Shown here piece by piece: positions 14,001-22,055 of a stretch of DNA of 42,500 bases. A program made the position numbers and the translations under genes. Source of the stretch: Chromera velia (Eukaryota; Sar; Chromeraceae); NCBI GenBank assembly GCA_018398765.1, contig JAHBMJ010004788.1, positions 5,001-47,500 on the forward strand, given 5' to 3'. Numbering within the stretch: position 1 is the stretch's first letter; each line of letters begins with the position of its first letter. The notes beneath the pieces were generated by a model, which ran no database searches, was not told the DNA's origin, and saw nothing but the letters and a program-made list of their open reading frames with translations.

Positions 14001-17000
14001 CAGAGACTAGTGAGGCAGTCGGGAGAAGTGGAAGAGTCTGGAAGTGTGGAGGTGTTCAGACTGAACGTTGCAGCTGCAGTCGCCTTCAGAGGCCGTCGTG
14101 CAGGGGAGCGTCCCGTCTGTCTCCGTCTTCGTATTCACTTCCTGGATGCAGAAGAGGCCCAGGAGCTGTACAATTCTGTCTACGCAGCGCTTGGAAGTCT
14201 CCTTCAAGGCGAGAGCGAAAGTCGCCTCGACGGTTCTGTTGAGGAGGACGTCTTGAGTCTCTTTGGCAGCAGGTGGAGAGAAGCGTTTGAAAGCGCCCGA
14301 CTGGAGGCGGATGCCGTGGAAGAAGAGTTGGGCTCAGAGGGGGGAGGGGGCGCGTTGCTGTCGCTCCCCCCAGGAACAGAGGATGGTTTCACTGAGATCA
14401 TGGAAGAGCTCAGCGAGGGTGCGGGAGAGGTAGACAAAGAGGTTCCAGCTGAGCCCTTAACAGAGGAACAGCCTCAGGAGGCACCGGGACGATCACCGAG
14501 AGCTCCCACGGCTCTGCCCCCTGCTCCTGCGGAATCCCAGAGACGTGAGAGTGGTCAGGTCTCGCCAGGACGCCGCATCACGCCTCTGGTGACTCTCTCC
14601 AAATTGATTGCGTCATCACCCGACGAAGAGTCAGTCTTGCCCCGTCAGACCGAAGGGGAGACTGAAAGAAACCCGCGGGTGTATTCGACACCCGGGATGG
14701 TTCGTCATGGACCTTCTGCCTTCTCTGAGGGGGGGGATCCAGAGGAGTGCCTGGAAGAGGCAGCGCAATTTGCAGAACACACACAAGCGGACGCAGCCGG
14801 GGGTGAGGTTGCGATCGTAGTTGATCAGAGTGAACGTGGGTCTGTAGGTGCGTCTGCTCTTTGGCACTCCGTACGGGATGCGCAGAGTAGCGTTGGGGCC
14901 CTCGACGGGGGGGCGAAGTGGGCCGGCGTGGTGGACGAGGAGACGGCCCCGACTCGCATTGTCGCCTCTCTCACGGCTCTGGTGGGCATTTCAAAGGTGA
15001 GTGTGAGGCATGAACATCATGCAGTGTCTCTGGACAGGCTTTTCGTAGACAAGGCTTTGTTTCAAAGAAACAGTCTTGTTTGGTTTGCTCATCTAAAAGT
15101 AAGAATAGCGATTGAGAAAAAATCCGACCCCGCTGAGTGCAGCCCAGGATGAGATCTTCAGCTCAAGACAGGAAAAACCAATGCCTGACTTTCTTCTGCT
15201 GCTGTGTGTATGCAGGTCACGTCTTTCCTCTTCGGGGAAGGCCAGAGGAGAGACGTGCACAATAGAGTCGCGTTACCAGACTTTTGGGCCCAGGGGTGGA
15301 GGAGACAGAGGACTGCAGGGGGGCGTGCGGTGTCGCACACAGGTCCCCTGTTCTTTCGAGTCATCCTCACCAACAAGCACCTGCTGGTAAGTCTCTCGAG
15401 AAGCTCTACTTACAGGAGAATCATAGCAAGAACCTGTCTTTGATCGTTTATTTGCACAGAGCAAAATTTCAGTTCGTTATCGGTTTTGAGATGTAATTCA
15501 ATAGAGCTTGCAAAGAGAAAGCAGCAACAGAGATTTTTTAAAATACGGCTTCTGGATCGCTGTAGTCTGTGCTTGTGCCTGATTGTTTGCAGCTGTTGCC
15601 AAGGGGGCGTCTTGAAATGAGCAACGCTCCTGAGAATGAGTCTGAGCTTCGTCTAGCAGCCATCACAGAGACTTTACCTTCCGGTCTCCGAATCCTTTTT
15701 GGGAATGAGGAACCCCTGGGAGAGGACGATGAGATGATGACAGATATGATGTACGAGGGAGACGGGTTCAGTCAGCAACTCAACGGGAGAGATGTCGAGG
15801 GCTCGGAAGGGGGGGTGGATGTGGGAAGGTGGATGGGTGCAGATCAGATTCCGTCTTCCGAAGCCCCCCCAGGTGGAGGCGGGGGGCACGGAGGCATGAG
15901 GTCCGGTTCTCTGGAGGAAGAGGAATACGATGCTGCAGGGGCATCGGAATTTCAGGGGAGTGTTTTTGGAAGGGTGTCTTTGAAGAAGTTGATCGATTCT
16001 TCTGCCATCGTCATTCCTCTCCGTCACGCTGTTGACGTCACTCCCGTTTGGTCTGCTGCTCCTCTGGTTTTGGGCAAGAAGGGGGCAGGCAAAGGAAAAG
16101 GAAAGAAGGGGGAGGATGAGGAAGAAGAAGATGAGGAAGACGAAGAGGCTGAGGAAGGTTTCGATGCTTCGGCGATGGCAGAAGAATGGAGACATGAAGG
16201 TGATGGAAGGGGAGGAGGGGTGAGAAGTGACAGGTACAAAACAGATGCAAGTCCAACAGGGAGCCCTTCACGGCATGTATGGGAAGACGAGAAAATGAAA
16301 AAGAGCAAGGACACTGAATCGTTCAGCAAAGTAGCAGAGAAGAAGGGGAACAACTCAAAAAAGCCCCTCCGAAGCACAAGCACAAAAGAAGCCCTCCTGC
16401 CAAGAACAGAGGATCTAGACGATACGGATGAGTGGGAGAGAAGAGTTGATGGCGCTGGGGGTGCTCAACATATTGAAGGTCTTCATTTTGTCTTCAGTCT
16501 TCCCACTGCATCCATGACTGGATTGGGTGGAGATTTCTCTGTGACGATCCATTCCGAATTTGACCTCAAAACCCTCAGACAAATTCGCAGGGGACAGAAG
16601 CAAGGGGGGGGGTTGCCGACTGTCAGTGGTCCCTTCGGTGACCCGCTTGACCTCCAAAGCGAGAGGGGGGGAATGGGAATCGAATTAGAACATCCCGACC
16701 TTCTGAAGGAGAGAGAGGACGAAGTGCAGGAGAGACTCACTACACAAGAACAGGAGGTGAGAGCACTTCGAATGCTCCGATGTTCCGAACATTTGGTCGG
16801 AAAGCGGGCAGACCGTCATTTATGGCGGCTTGCATATGGCGGCATGGGCCGCGTCGCTAGTCCCTTCTACGGCGGTTGGAACTTTTTCATCAAGAGTCTG
16901 ATGAGAGACCACGTGGTGGGCACGTGCCTCCACGCAGACACACACAGGGCAAGGCTCCATAGGGTCATTCTTCTGATGACTTGGTGGTCTGGATGCGCTC

Positions 17001-17090
17001 TGGTTGGTGAGGTCTCATCTCTTCCGTTCTCTGCCTTTGCTTTCCCTCCCTCTTTGTGGGATTGTTCAACCCCCCCCCTGCTCTCTCTCT

Positions 17091-17143
<53 letters not shown>

Positions 17144-19107
17144 CGTTTGTATGTTTCTGTCTCTCTGCAAGATTTTTCTGTATCCCTTCTCTCTTCCTTT
17201 CTTTCCTTCGATGCAGTTTGCCTTCGTTCTCTTCTGTCACGTCCTCGCGGGAGAGGACTACGAAGAGTCTGGATACTCAGGGATGACCAGGAAGAGCATG
17301 ATGTTCCGCATCAGGGTCGCGGCATCTCTCGCCCCCTTCCATGTCATTGGCATATCGATCGGACGTTCCGTTTTGATTCCAATCTTTGTCTCTCTCATCG
17401 CCTGCGTCCCTCCAGCGATATTGGAGGTCTTGTGCTTCAGAAAAGAGACCCCGTACGTCCACCGACTTGAATATCTCAGAAGAACCTCCAAGGAGAAAGT
17501 GAACAACTTTGTACTCACACCACAAAATAGAGCTGCAGCAGCCGCAGCAGCAGCCGCCGACCTTGCTGCCCGATCGACGAAGGAGGTCCAGGTCGGGATC
17601 GACACAGAGGACTCTGGGGTGAAGGCACAGAGAATGGTCTTGGTTCCCGTGAAGCTTCTGGGACCCGATTTTGTATCCCGATGGCTTCAGCGGACGCGGT
17701 TCCAATCTAGGATCGGGGTGGGCGTGGGGGTCTTCTACGTCGTTTGTTGTCTTGCCCTGCTGGTCATTTTTGCCACCACCGAAATAGAAGCTCTCCGGGT
17801 GACGAATCTGAACGTCACGGAGTTTCTTGCGATGATGACGGCACTCCTGGGGTTCCAGTTGTTTGGGGTGATGCCTCTCTTCTGGCTTCTGCTTTTCGGA
17901 CTGCCTCTCTACTTTGCGGGGGCAACTGCGGTTCCCAAGAAGGACACGGACAGCGAAGAGAACAAAGCCAAGGCAGCAGCTAATGACATTCCAGACCTGC
18001 CAGCACTCCAGCGACGGTCGAGTCCTTTCTGGAGGTGGATGACTGAGGTTGGTCAGGCTGCGTGAGGTTCTGCTTGTTTGTTTCTTCACTTCTTTCCCTA
18101 TACACTGAATAATCATTTGTCTACTCAGTCACTCAGCAGAGGGTGGCGGATGCGCAAGGGTAATTTGTGTCGCAAGGACTCCACATGTCCACTTTCATTC
18201 CTGCCCTTGAAACACTTCGAATTGTTTTTGTACGACGCTTAAATTTCGGCTTGCGCTCGTCCCTGCGTCCATTTAGGTATTTGCTCCCGGTGCCGGTCGG
18301 TGTTTGTGGTCCCTGGAGATTCCCGAGGACGAGGACGAGACGCCGTTTTGTGCCAACAAGAACCTGTCCACGGACGCGGTCGAGGGCAGACTTTTGTTCA
18401 CTGCCAGCGGAACCAGGTACTGGCCAGGGATGGGCGTGGAGGGGCGGCAGCAGCTTCGGTGGGCGTGGGAGGGCAAGATCAACGAGCAGTGGGTCCTCGG
18501 GGGGGCGTGGAGGGAGAGCAGATCCTCCCGGGTTCTGGACGCTTCTTTCCGGGAGTTCGAAGAAGAGGTCAGACATCGATGGATCCATGGATTTGATTTT
18601 GGGAGGGTAGTGTCACAGATATGAGGGGAAAGGGGGACAGCAGCAGAGGCAACTACTTCTGAGATGCAAACCGGGTGTCCAGAGGCAGCGCCTGACTGCC
18701 GTTGCAAGACTTTCCGTTGCTGGTACCTTTCTCATCTTCTCTCAGCACGTACAAAAACAGCTCGACCGCACATCTTTTTTTTGTCCTCATATTTTGTATG
18801 CATATGATGGATCATGTCATGCGTACGCGTGCAGCTCGACTGGGACAGTGAGATCTTTGATTTCCTCTCTAATCGACTCACTGCCCTCCCGAAGCGTTCC
18901 AAGAAGAAAAAAGCCTTCGACAAGACAAAGGCCACACCCCTCACGGCACTGCACGGCTCTTCCAAGAAATCGAAGGGAGCGGACTCGAACAAATTTGCAC
19001 AGGGGGCGAGCACCAAGGGAACCAACTGGAAGAAGAAGAAAGTCCAGATTGAGGGCAGTGGAAGAGAAGAACAGCCGCCCAGAGCTCCCACCAAGTGGGT
19101 TGACTGA
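22..19107 (+). CDS. Polycystin-1-like CCP/REJ/GPS membrane receptor, 29 exons, 5'-partial
   Basis: A large cell-surface receptor of the polycystin-1/REJ type, entering the window at an internal exon (acceptor TTTGCAG, exon from 22). Twenty-nine exons can be chained with matching intron phases to a TGA at 19105-19107, giving roughly 3,560 codons. The order is six CCP modules, REJ-like exons, a Ser/Ala-rich stalk, the GPS motif, TM1, a cytoplasmic region of well over 1,000 residues, TM2-TM5 and a basic tail. In metazoan polycystin-1, TM1-TM5 is followed by six more helices that form a TRP-like channel. Here none follow. One reading-frame break sits in exon 24 (G run at 13990-13997). The signal peptide and N-terminus lie outside the window. 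An alternative 3' end is the in-frame TGA at 18063-18065, if the intron beginning at 18048 is not removed. Exon coordinates are in the domain entries below. The family call is confident; individual splice sites are by eye. Confidence 0.85.
1985..2016 (+). repeat. (CT)n tract in a receptor intron
   Basis: A pure CT dinucleotide run just downstream of the exon-5 donor (GTGGGT at 1972). Confidence 0.95.
2682..2699 (+). repeat. (TCTG)n tract in a receptor intron
   Basis: A short TCTG tetranucleotide run between exons 6 and 7. A G run at about 2763-2773 follows. Confidence 0.85.
3109..3170 (+). repeat. Imperfect (TG)n tract after exon 7
   Basis: TG/GT-rich run with AG and CC interruptions, starting about 10 bases past the GTCAGT donor at 3099. 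It is followed by a G-rich stretch to about 3200. Confidence 0.85.
5243..8543 (+). other. REJ-like extracellular region (exons 11-15)
   Basis: Exons: 5243-5505, 5880-6860, 7040-7412, 7718-7905, 8256-8543. The translation has the look of the REJ (receptor for egg jelly) domain of polycystin-1 relatives. It shows beta-strand-rich stretches with repeated 'LSYSWTC' and 'ILWTVACTL' patterns (the Y/I-x-W-x-C strand of PKD/REJ folds), 'PAN.L..G..Y.F..TV' (LIPANALTEGKKYRFDATV), and 'SGSSYSWTTF'. Exon 12 is the longest at 981 bases. REJ regions form a stretchable extracellular stalk next to the GPS. Domain edges cannot be fixed by eye. Confidence 0.7.
8835..10985 (+). other. GAIN-like stalk, GPS cleavage motif and TM1 (exons 16-20)
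   Basis: Exons: 8835-8958, 9119-9303, 9504-9750, 9882-10427, 10790-10985. Exons 16-19 encode an Ala/Ser-rich, partly helical region. Exons 19 and 20 encode a textbook GPS motif: 'ACSFWNSTTFDWEQEGC', then about 14 residues later 'CLCTHLTVFSS', with the predicted autoproteolysis site between Leu and Thr of the H-L-T tripeptide. The two conserved Trp and four Cys are all present. About 25 residues later comes a hydrophobic helix (HNPVLWIVFCLVLLGSVLAI), which is TM1. The exon-20 donor GTCAGT at 10986 gives phase 2, matching exon 21. GPS cleavage leaves two non-covalently associated chains in known family members; cleavage here is inferred from the intact motif. Confidence 0.85.
11242..16900 (+). 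other. Very large cytoplasmic region between TM1 and TM2, with internal repeat modules (exons 21-26)
   Basis: Exons: 11242-11336, 11609-12387, 12574-13270, 13767-14996 (contains a frameshift), 15216-15386, and 15593-17002, whose 3' end is in TM2. The same place in metazoan polycystin-1 holds a PLAT domain of about 120 residues. Here there are roughly 1,400 residues, acidic and Ser/Gly/Pro-rich, and I cannot recognise PLAT. Two segments resemble each other: exon 23 'LALQLVLYFPVREDAEEVL' followed by 'FWDRW', and exon 24 'VCLRLRIHFLDAEEAQELY' followed by 'FGSRW'. Exons 25 and 26 hold weaker candidates (GPLFFRVILTN; GGDFSVTIHSEFDLKTL). Exon 26 has long runs of Glu/Asp and Lys. Confidence 0.6.
13990..13997 (+). 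other. G8 homopolymer at a reading-frame break in exon 24
   Basis: Upstream of this run the exon reads ...LVDQGDLEK in one frame. Downstream, the protein-like translation (SVEVFRLNVAAAVAF...) is in the +1 frame. A ninth G would join the two without a stop. A homopolymer miscount in the assembly is the simplest explanation. A phase-compatible intron (donor GTGAGG at 14010, acceptor GCAG ending about 14073) is possible, but it would be only about 64 bases and has no pyrimidine tract, unlike every other intron in the gene. Confidence 0.55.
16900..18047 (+). other. TM2-TM5 of the polycystin-like receptor (end of exon 26, exon 27)
   Basis: Exon 26 ends at 17002 (donor GTTGGT) and exon 27 is 17217-18047 (donor GTTGGT again). 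Just before TM2 is 'SLMRDHVVGTCLHADTHRARLHRVILLMTW', which resembles the pre-TM2 segment of polycystin-1 relatives (basic, with an H/QR pair entering the helix). TM2 spans the splice junction (VILLMTWWSGCAL/FAFVLF). TM3 is at about 17343-17438 (ISIGRSVLIPIFVSLIACVP), TM4 at about 17716-17790 (VFYVVCCLALLVIF), and TM5 with a possible re-entrant half at about 17823-17925 (FQLFGVMPLFWLLLFGLPLY). The TM3-TM4 loop has a poly-Ala run at about 17533-17570. Phase 0 is kept across both junctions. Confidence 0.7.
17081..17144 (+). repeat. (CT)n(TG)n compound tract in the TM2 intron
   Basis: A CT run followed directly by a TG run inside the 17003-17216 intron that interrupts TM2. Confidence 0.9.
18277..19107 (+). 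other. C-terminal tail of the receptor in place of the channel domain (exons 28-29)
   Basis: Exon 28 is 18277-18567 (acceptor TTTAG, donor GTCAGA) and exon 29 is 18835-19107 (acceptor GTGCAG, stop TGA). Both join in phase 0. Exon 28 encodes about 97 residues with two Cys and many Trp/Gly (GTRYWPGMGVEG, LRWAWEGKINEQW). Exon 29 encodes a lysine-rich tail (KRSKKKKAFDKTK, NWKKKKVQIEG). No further transmembrane helices, coiled coil or TRP-like pore can be seen. The frame is open and protein-like, whereas reading on past 18047 gives only six residues to a stop; I therefore include these exons. Confidence 0.6.
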
Positions 19108-19624
19108 CGGATCAGTCAACGTCCACGTGTACAACTCGCTTAGAAACCAACTTTGAATTTTAATCCTGCTGTTTCCCACATGTTACGAGCCTGCAAATTT
19201 TGCAGTCTTGAATGAAGGGGCAGCTCCTATACAGTGGAACTTCCCTCATCGGTATCTGCGCAGACTTCCTCTAATCGTGAATCGACTGACCGGAATGATT
19301 TTCATGACTCTCTGTCTCACAGGCAGTAGCGGCAGCAGTGGATTCATCAAAATTACACAGGCTCGTTTCTGTCCAGCCGCAAACACCCACGCAGCAACCC
19401 GATTCGCATTTAATCCGAGTCCCACCAACTTGCTCAATTTTGAGATTGGATCCCGCTCCGGGCCCTTCCACTGACAAAGCATGCGTGAGTGAACAAAGCA
19501 AAAATATTTGTTCATGTAAGTAAAAAGTGATAATTCCTTCTCTAGTTACCTGTTCTTCTGGCATGGCATAAAGCTTTATTCTGCTTCCTTGTGGTAAGGC
19601 TGTGCGAATGTGGGTGTGACACTG

Positions 19625-19717
19625 TCTGTGTCTGTGTGTGTCTGTGTGTGTCTGTTTGACAATGTGTGTGTGCATGTATGTGTATAGGTGTGTACAGGTG
19701 TGTACAGGTGTGTACAG

Positions 19718-19751
<34 letters not shown>

Positions 19752-19753
19752 AC

Positions 19754-19788
<35 letters not shown>

Positions 19789-19835
19789 CAGGGGTGTGTG
19801 TGTGTGCGTGTGTGTGTGTGTGTGTGTGCGTGTGC

Positions 19836-19867
<32 letters not shown>

Positions 19868-19915
19868 GTATGCGTAGGCGTATGCGTATGCGTATGCGTA
19901 TGCGTATGCGTGTGT
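19625..19915 (+). repeat. TG satellite with TGTACAGG and TGCGTA sub-repeats
   Basis: Long TG run with embedded units: GTGTACAG is repeated several times at about 19688-19722, then pure TG, then TGTGCG, then at least five copies of the hexamer TATGCG at about 19868-19910. The open frames across it encode only Cys-Val and related dipeptides and are not genes. Confidence 0.95.
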
Positions 19916-19999
19916 ATGTGTATATATTTACGTGTTTTTGTACGCATACATGCGTGTTTACATGTTGTATGTCTTCGTCAATTGTTGTTAAAACTCAAA

Positions 20000-20560
20000 A
20001 ATAAATATGAAATTCATGTAGAATGTGCGTTCTTCTTATGTATTGTCTTTCACGGTGTTTTATCAGTGGTTGTAAATTTTAAGTTAGTTTGATAAATCAT
20101 AAATTCTGAGATAAAATTTTTAGAAGCACATATGTTCATTTTCTATGTCATATCATTATCAAATTATGATTCAAATAGCAATTAATTTAATTTTTTTAAA
20201 AAAAACATGCATCAGTATACATCACATCGTTGTGGTGGTACGGGGCATGCATGTAAGACTCCTCCACTCATATTAAATTCCATCATACCTGACATAAATT
20301 CTAATCCTAATCGTAATCATAAGATCTATAACTAAGCCTAATTAAAAAAATTAAATTAAGAATGATGAAAATCCTTTTTCATGCCAGTCTGTTTCTCATG
20401 TTTTTATTTCTTTTATATAATATTAACAAAACATTCAAAATCAAATACTTGGTTATCTAAAAGTTCAAAGTTTGCTACTTGAAAAGAACTTTTAAAAAGG
20501 TTTTGTGATGTTTTTTCATGCAATCATGCTAAATTGTGGATTATAACGCATATATAAAAA
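20000..20560. other. AT-rich spacer segment
   Basis: Strong AT bias against neighbouring DNA, with many short A and T runs and no open frame of interest. It lies between two convergent gene ends. Confidence 0.75.
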
Positions 20561-20589
20561 CAAAAATGTCTGGCATGACCACAAACGCG

Positions 20590-20810
20590 CCTATACAAAA
20601 ACAAACATTAGAACAAACAACAGACATGTGTATCTATCCAGACATGCAACGGAAGGGCGGGGATGACGGCAATATGGCGCACGTTTGAAAACAAAGTGCA
20701 CGCATATGCATCCATCTAGACAGACAGCGGAAGGGGCGATGGTGCACATGCATGTGAAAAGAAACAACATACGCATCCATCTGTTTCGTCACGCAGACAT
20801 GCTATCGGTG
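20590..20810. repeat. Degenerate tandem repeat, unit about 70-75 bp, about 2.6 copies
   Basis: Three successive blocks share the order: AAACAA-rich start, 'GCATCCATCT'-like motif (TATCTATCCAGACATG, GCATCCATCTAGACAG, GCATCCATCTGTTTCG), 'CGGAAGGG', then 'GTGCACAT' or 'GCGCACGT'. The minus-strand translation shows the same periodicity (APSAVCLDGCICVHF, RPSVACLDRYTCLLF). I treat the short open frame over it as non-genic. Confidence 0.6.
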
Positions 20811-20958
20811 TTTAAGCATAAGGGGTATTCTGACATCGGTCATCAGTTCTAGGGCCAGATGGAGGCTCAATTTATTCTAAAAAACATTAAGCTGCGGCAG
20901 CATTCCTCTTTTTCAATCTACAACGGATCAGCAAGAACAGACATGCAAACGGTCGTGT

Positions 20959-21390
20959 CTACTCTCGAATGTCGTGTTGCGTTCCACGGCCAGCGGTCAT
21001 CCCAACGATCCTTGCCTTTTCGACACCTTCAGGAAGACGTTGAGTGTGCCAGGTGCCCCGAGGAATGCGACACACGTCCCCAACCCTTCTCAAGGAGCAC
21101 ACTTTGGTACCAGACTCAAACTCGAGCACGATGTCTGCACTTCCCTCAATCAGCATCAGGAGCTCGTCTCCATTCGGGTGGAGTTCGAACTGCTTTCCAC
21201 TGTCGGGCGTCACTGTCATTTCGATCACCAGGAAGCCGTCTTCTTGAGTCAGGCGCTTGCAGATCTGAGACGCCGGGGAAGAGGCAGACATGAGCTCCGT
21301 CCAGATCGCTGGCCCCTCTTCCACAACGACTGCCTCTGGGCCTGTGAGGAATAGGTACTTCGCAGAGAGATTTTGCGGTGCGTTCGTCAT
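20959..21390 (-). CDS. Small cupin-domain protein, intronless
   Basis: A single-exon protein of 143 residues from the ATG at 21390 to a TAG at 20959. It folds as one cupin barrel: motif 1 region 'FELHPNGDELLMLIEG' (bacterial relatives read HPHGDE) and motif 2 'GDVCRIPRGTWH'. Cupins use His/Glu side chains to hold a divalent metal. Here the first motif keeps one His and the Asp-Glu but has Asn where the second His is usual, so metal binding may be altered or lost. The substrate cannot be told. An in-frame ATG lies upstream at 21450, but a TATA-like box (TATATAAGG read on +, CCTTATATAC read on -) sits between the two, so I chose 21390. The gene has no introns while most neighbours are cut into many exons, which is compatible with acquisition from bacteria (inference). 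It converges with the receptor gene and diverges from the gene at 22056. Confidence 0.75.
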   Translation of the reverse strand: MTNAPQNLSAKYLFLTGPEAVVVEEGPAIWTELMSASSPASQICKRLTQEDGFLVIEMTVTPDSGKQFELHPNGDELLMLIEGSADIVLEFESGTKVCSLRRVGDVCRIPRGTWHTQRLPEGVEKARIVGMTAGRGTQHDIRE

Positions 21391-21420
21391 CTGGAGTGAA
21401 ACCTTTGCAGATCGAAGGTT

Positions 21421-21435
21421 CCAAGTATATAAGGG
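21421..21435 (-). promoter_or_regulatory. TATA-like box of the cupin gene
   Basis: The minus strand reads CCTTATATACTTGG about 35 bases upstream of the chosen ATG. If used, the 5' UTR would be very short. Confidence 0.35.
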
Positions 21436-21690
21436 TAACTTGAATGCCAAAATTCACGCCAAGGAAAGGAATTCAGATTCCGACGAAGTAGCAACACAAC
21501 GCCACCCACGCAAGAGAACTCTCACTTCGCTGCTGAAGCCTGTCCGTGCTGTGACATACAAGATGCACTATACAGACAATTAGCACCAGCCCAGATACCG
21601 ACATCCCATTCAGCGATCGAAAAAGCGATCATCAGCTATACCGTCGTGCAACATCCCTTCATACATGCAACAGCTCAGTGAAGCGACAGC

Positions 21691-21813
21691 ATGTGTTGCA
21701 AAAATGTTGCAAAACGCGCGCGCGTTTACGCGTGCACCGGCCGGGGGCCGCCAAAGTTAGCTTGACTCTGCATGCATGCATGACAGCCGTCTACCTGCAT
21801 GAAAATATATATA
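21691..21813. promoter_or_regulatory. Divergent promoter region 1 (cupin / helical-repeat gene)
   Basis: It contains two TGTTGCAAAA copies (about 21693-21713), the palindrome ACGCGCGCGCGT (21714-21725), a CCGGCCGGGGGCC block, the TGCATGCATGCATGA motif (21769-21783) and TATATATA (21806-21813). The TATA lies about 240 bases upstream of the ATG at 22056. The same three element types recur in the other two divergent spacers of the window. Confidence 0.45.
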
Positions 21814-22055
21814 GCACCGACCGAAAATTTCTGGACTGAGTCGATCGGGCGTCCATCTGACACTGCGTCACTGTCTGCGTGTCACCTGTTCTCAGCATAG
21901 GAGGTGTTTTTCAAAAGCTTTGTCGGTGGAAGAGCATTGCGCTTGCCTTAAGCCAGGCAGCACATGATTTGGTATCGACGTGAACTGGACAGAAAGACTT
22001 GACAATCGGTTCTCATGCACTCGTTGCCGTCTCCTTTTTCTTCATCCCTCGCAGA

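Larger units (their letters stand above)
19108..20958. other. Convergent intergenic spacer between the receptor and cupin genes
   Basis: No gene can be supported here. From the left it holds about 500 bases of mixed sequence (probable 3' UTR), the TG/TGCGTA satellite at 19625-19915, an obviously AT-rich stretch at about 20000-20560, and a degenerate tandem repeat at about 20590-20810. Both flanking genes end at this spacer. Confidence 0.7.

Noticed and set aside
16757..17002. Use of the strong donor GTGAGA at 16757 as the end of exon 26
   Set aside because: The open frame beyond it encodes the conserved pre-TM2 and TM2 segment, so reading continues to the GTTGGT at 17003.
17277..18116. Minus-strand open frame of 279 codons
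   Set aside because: It is the antisense shadow of exon 27, whose plus-strand frame encodes clear transmembrane helices.
19638..20092. Open frames of Cys-Val repeats on + and Thr-His repeats on -
   Set aside because: They are simple translations of the TG satellite.
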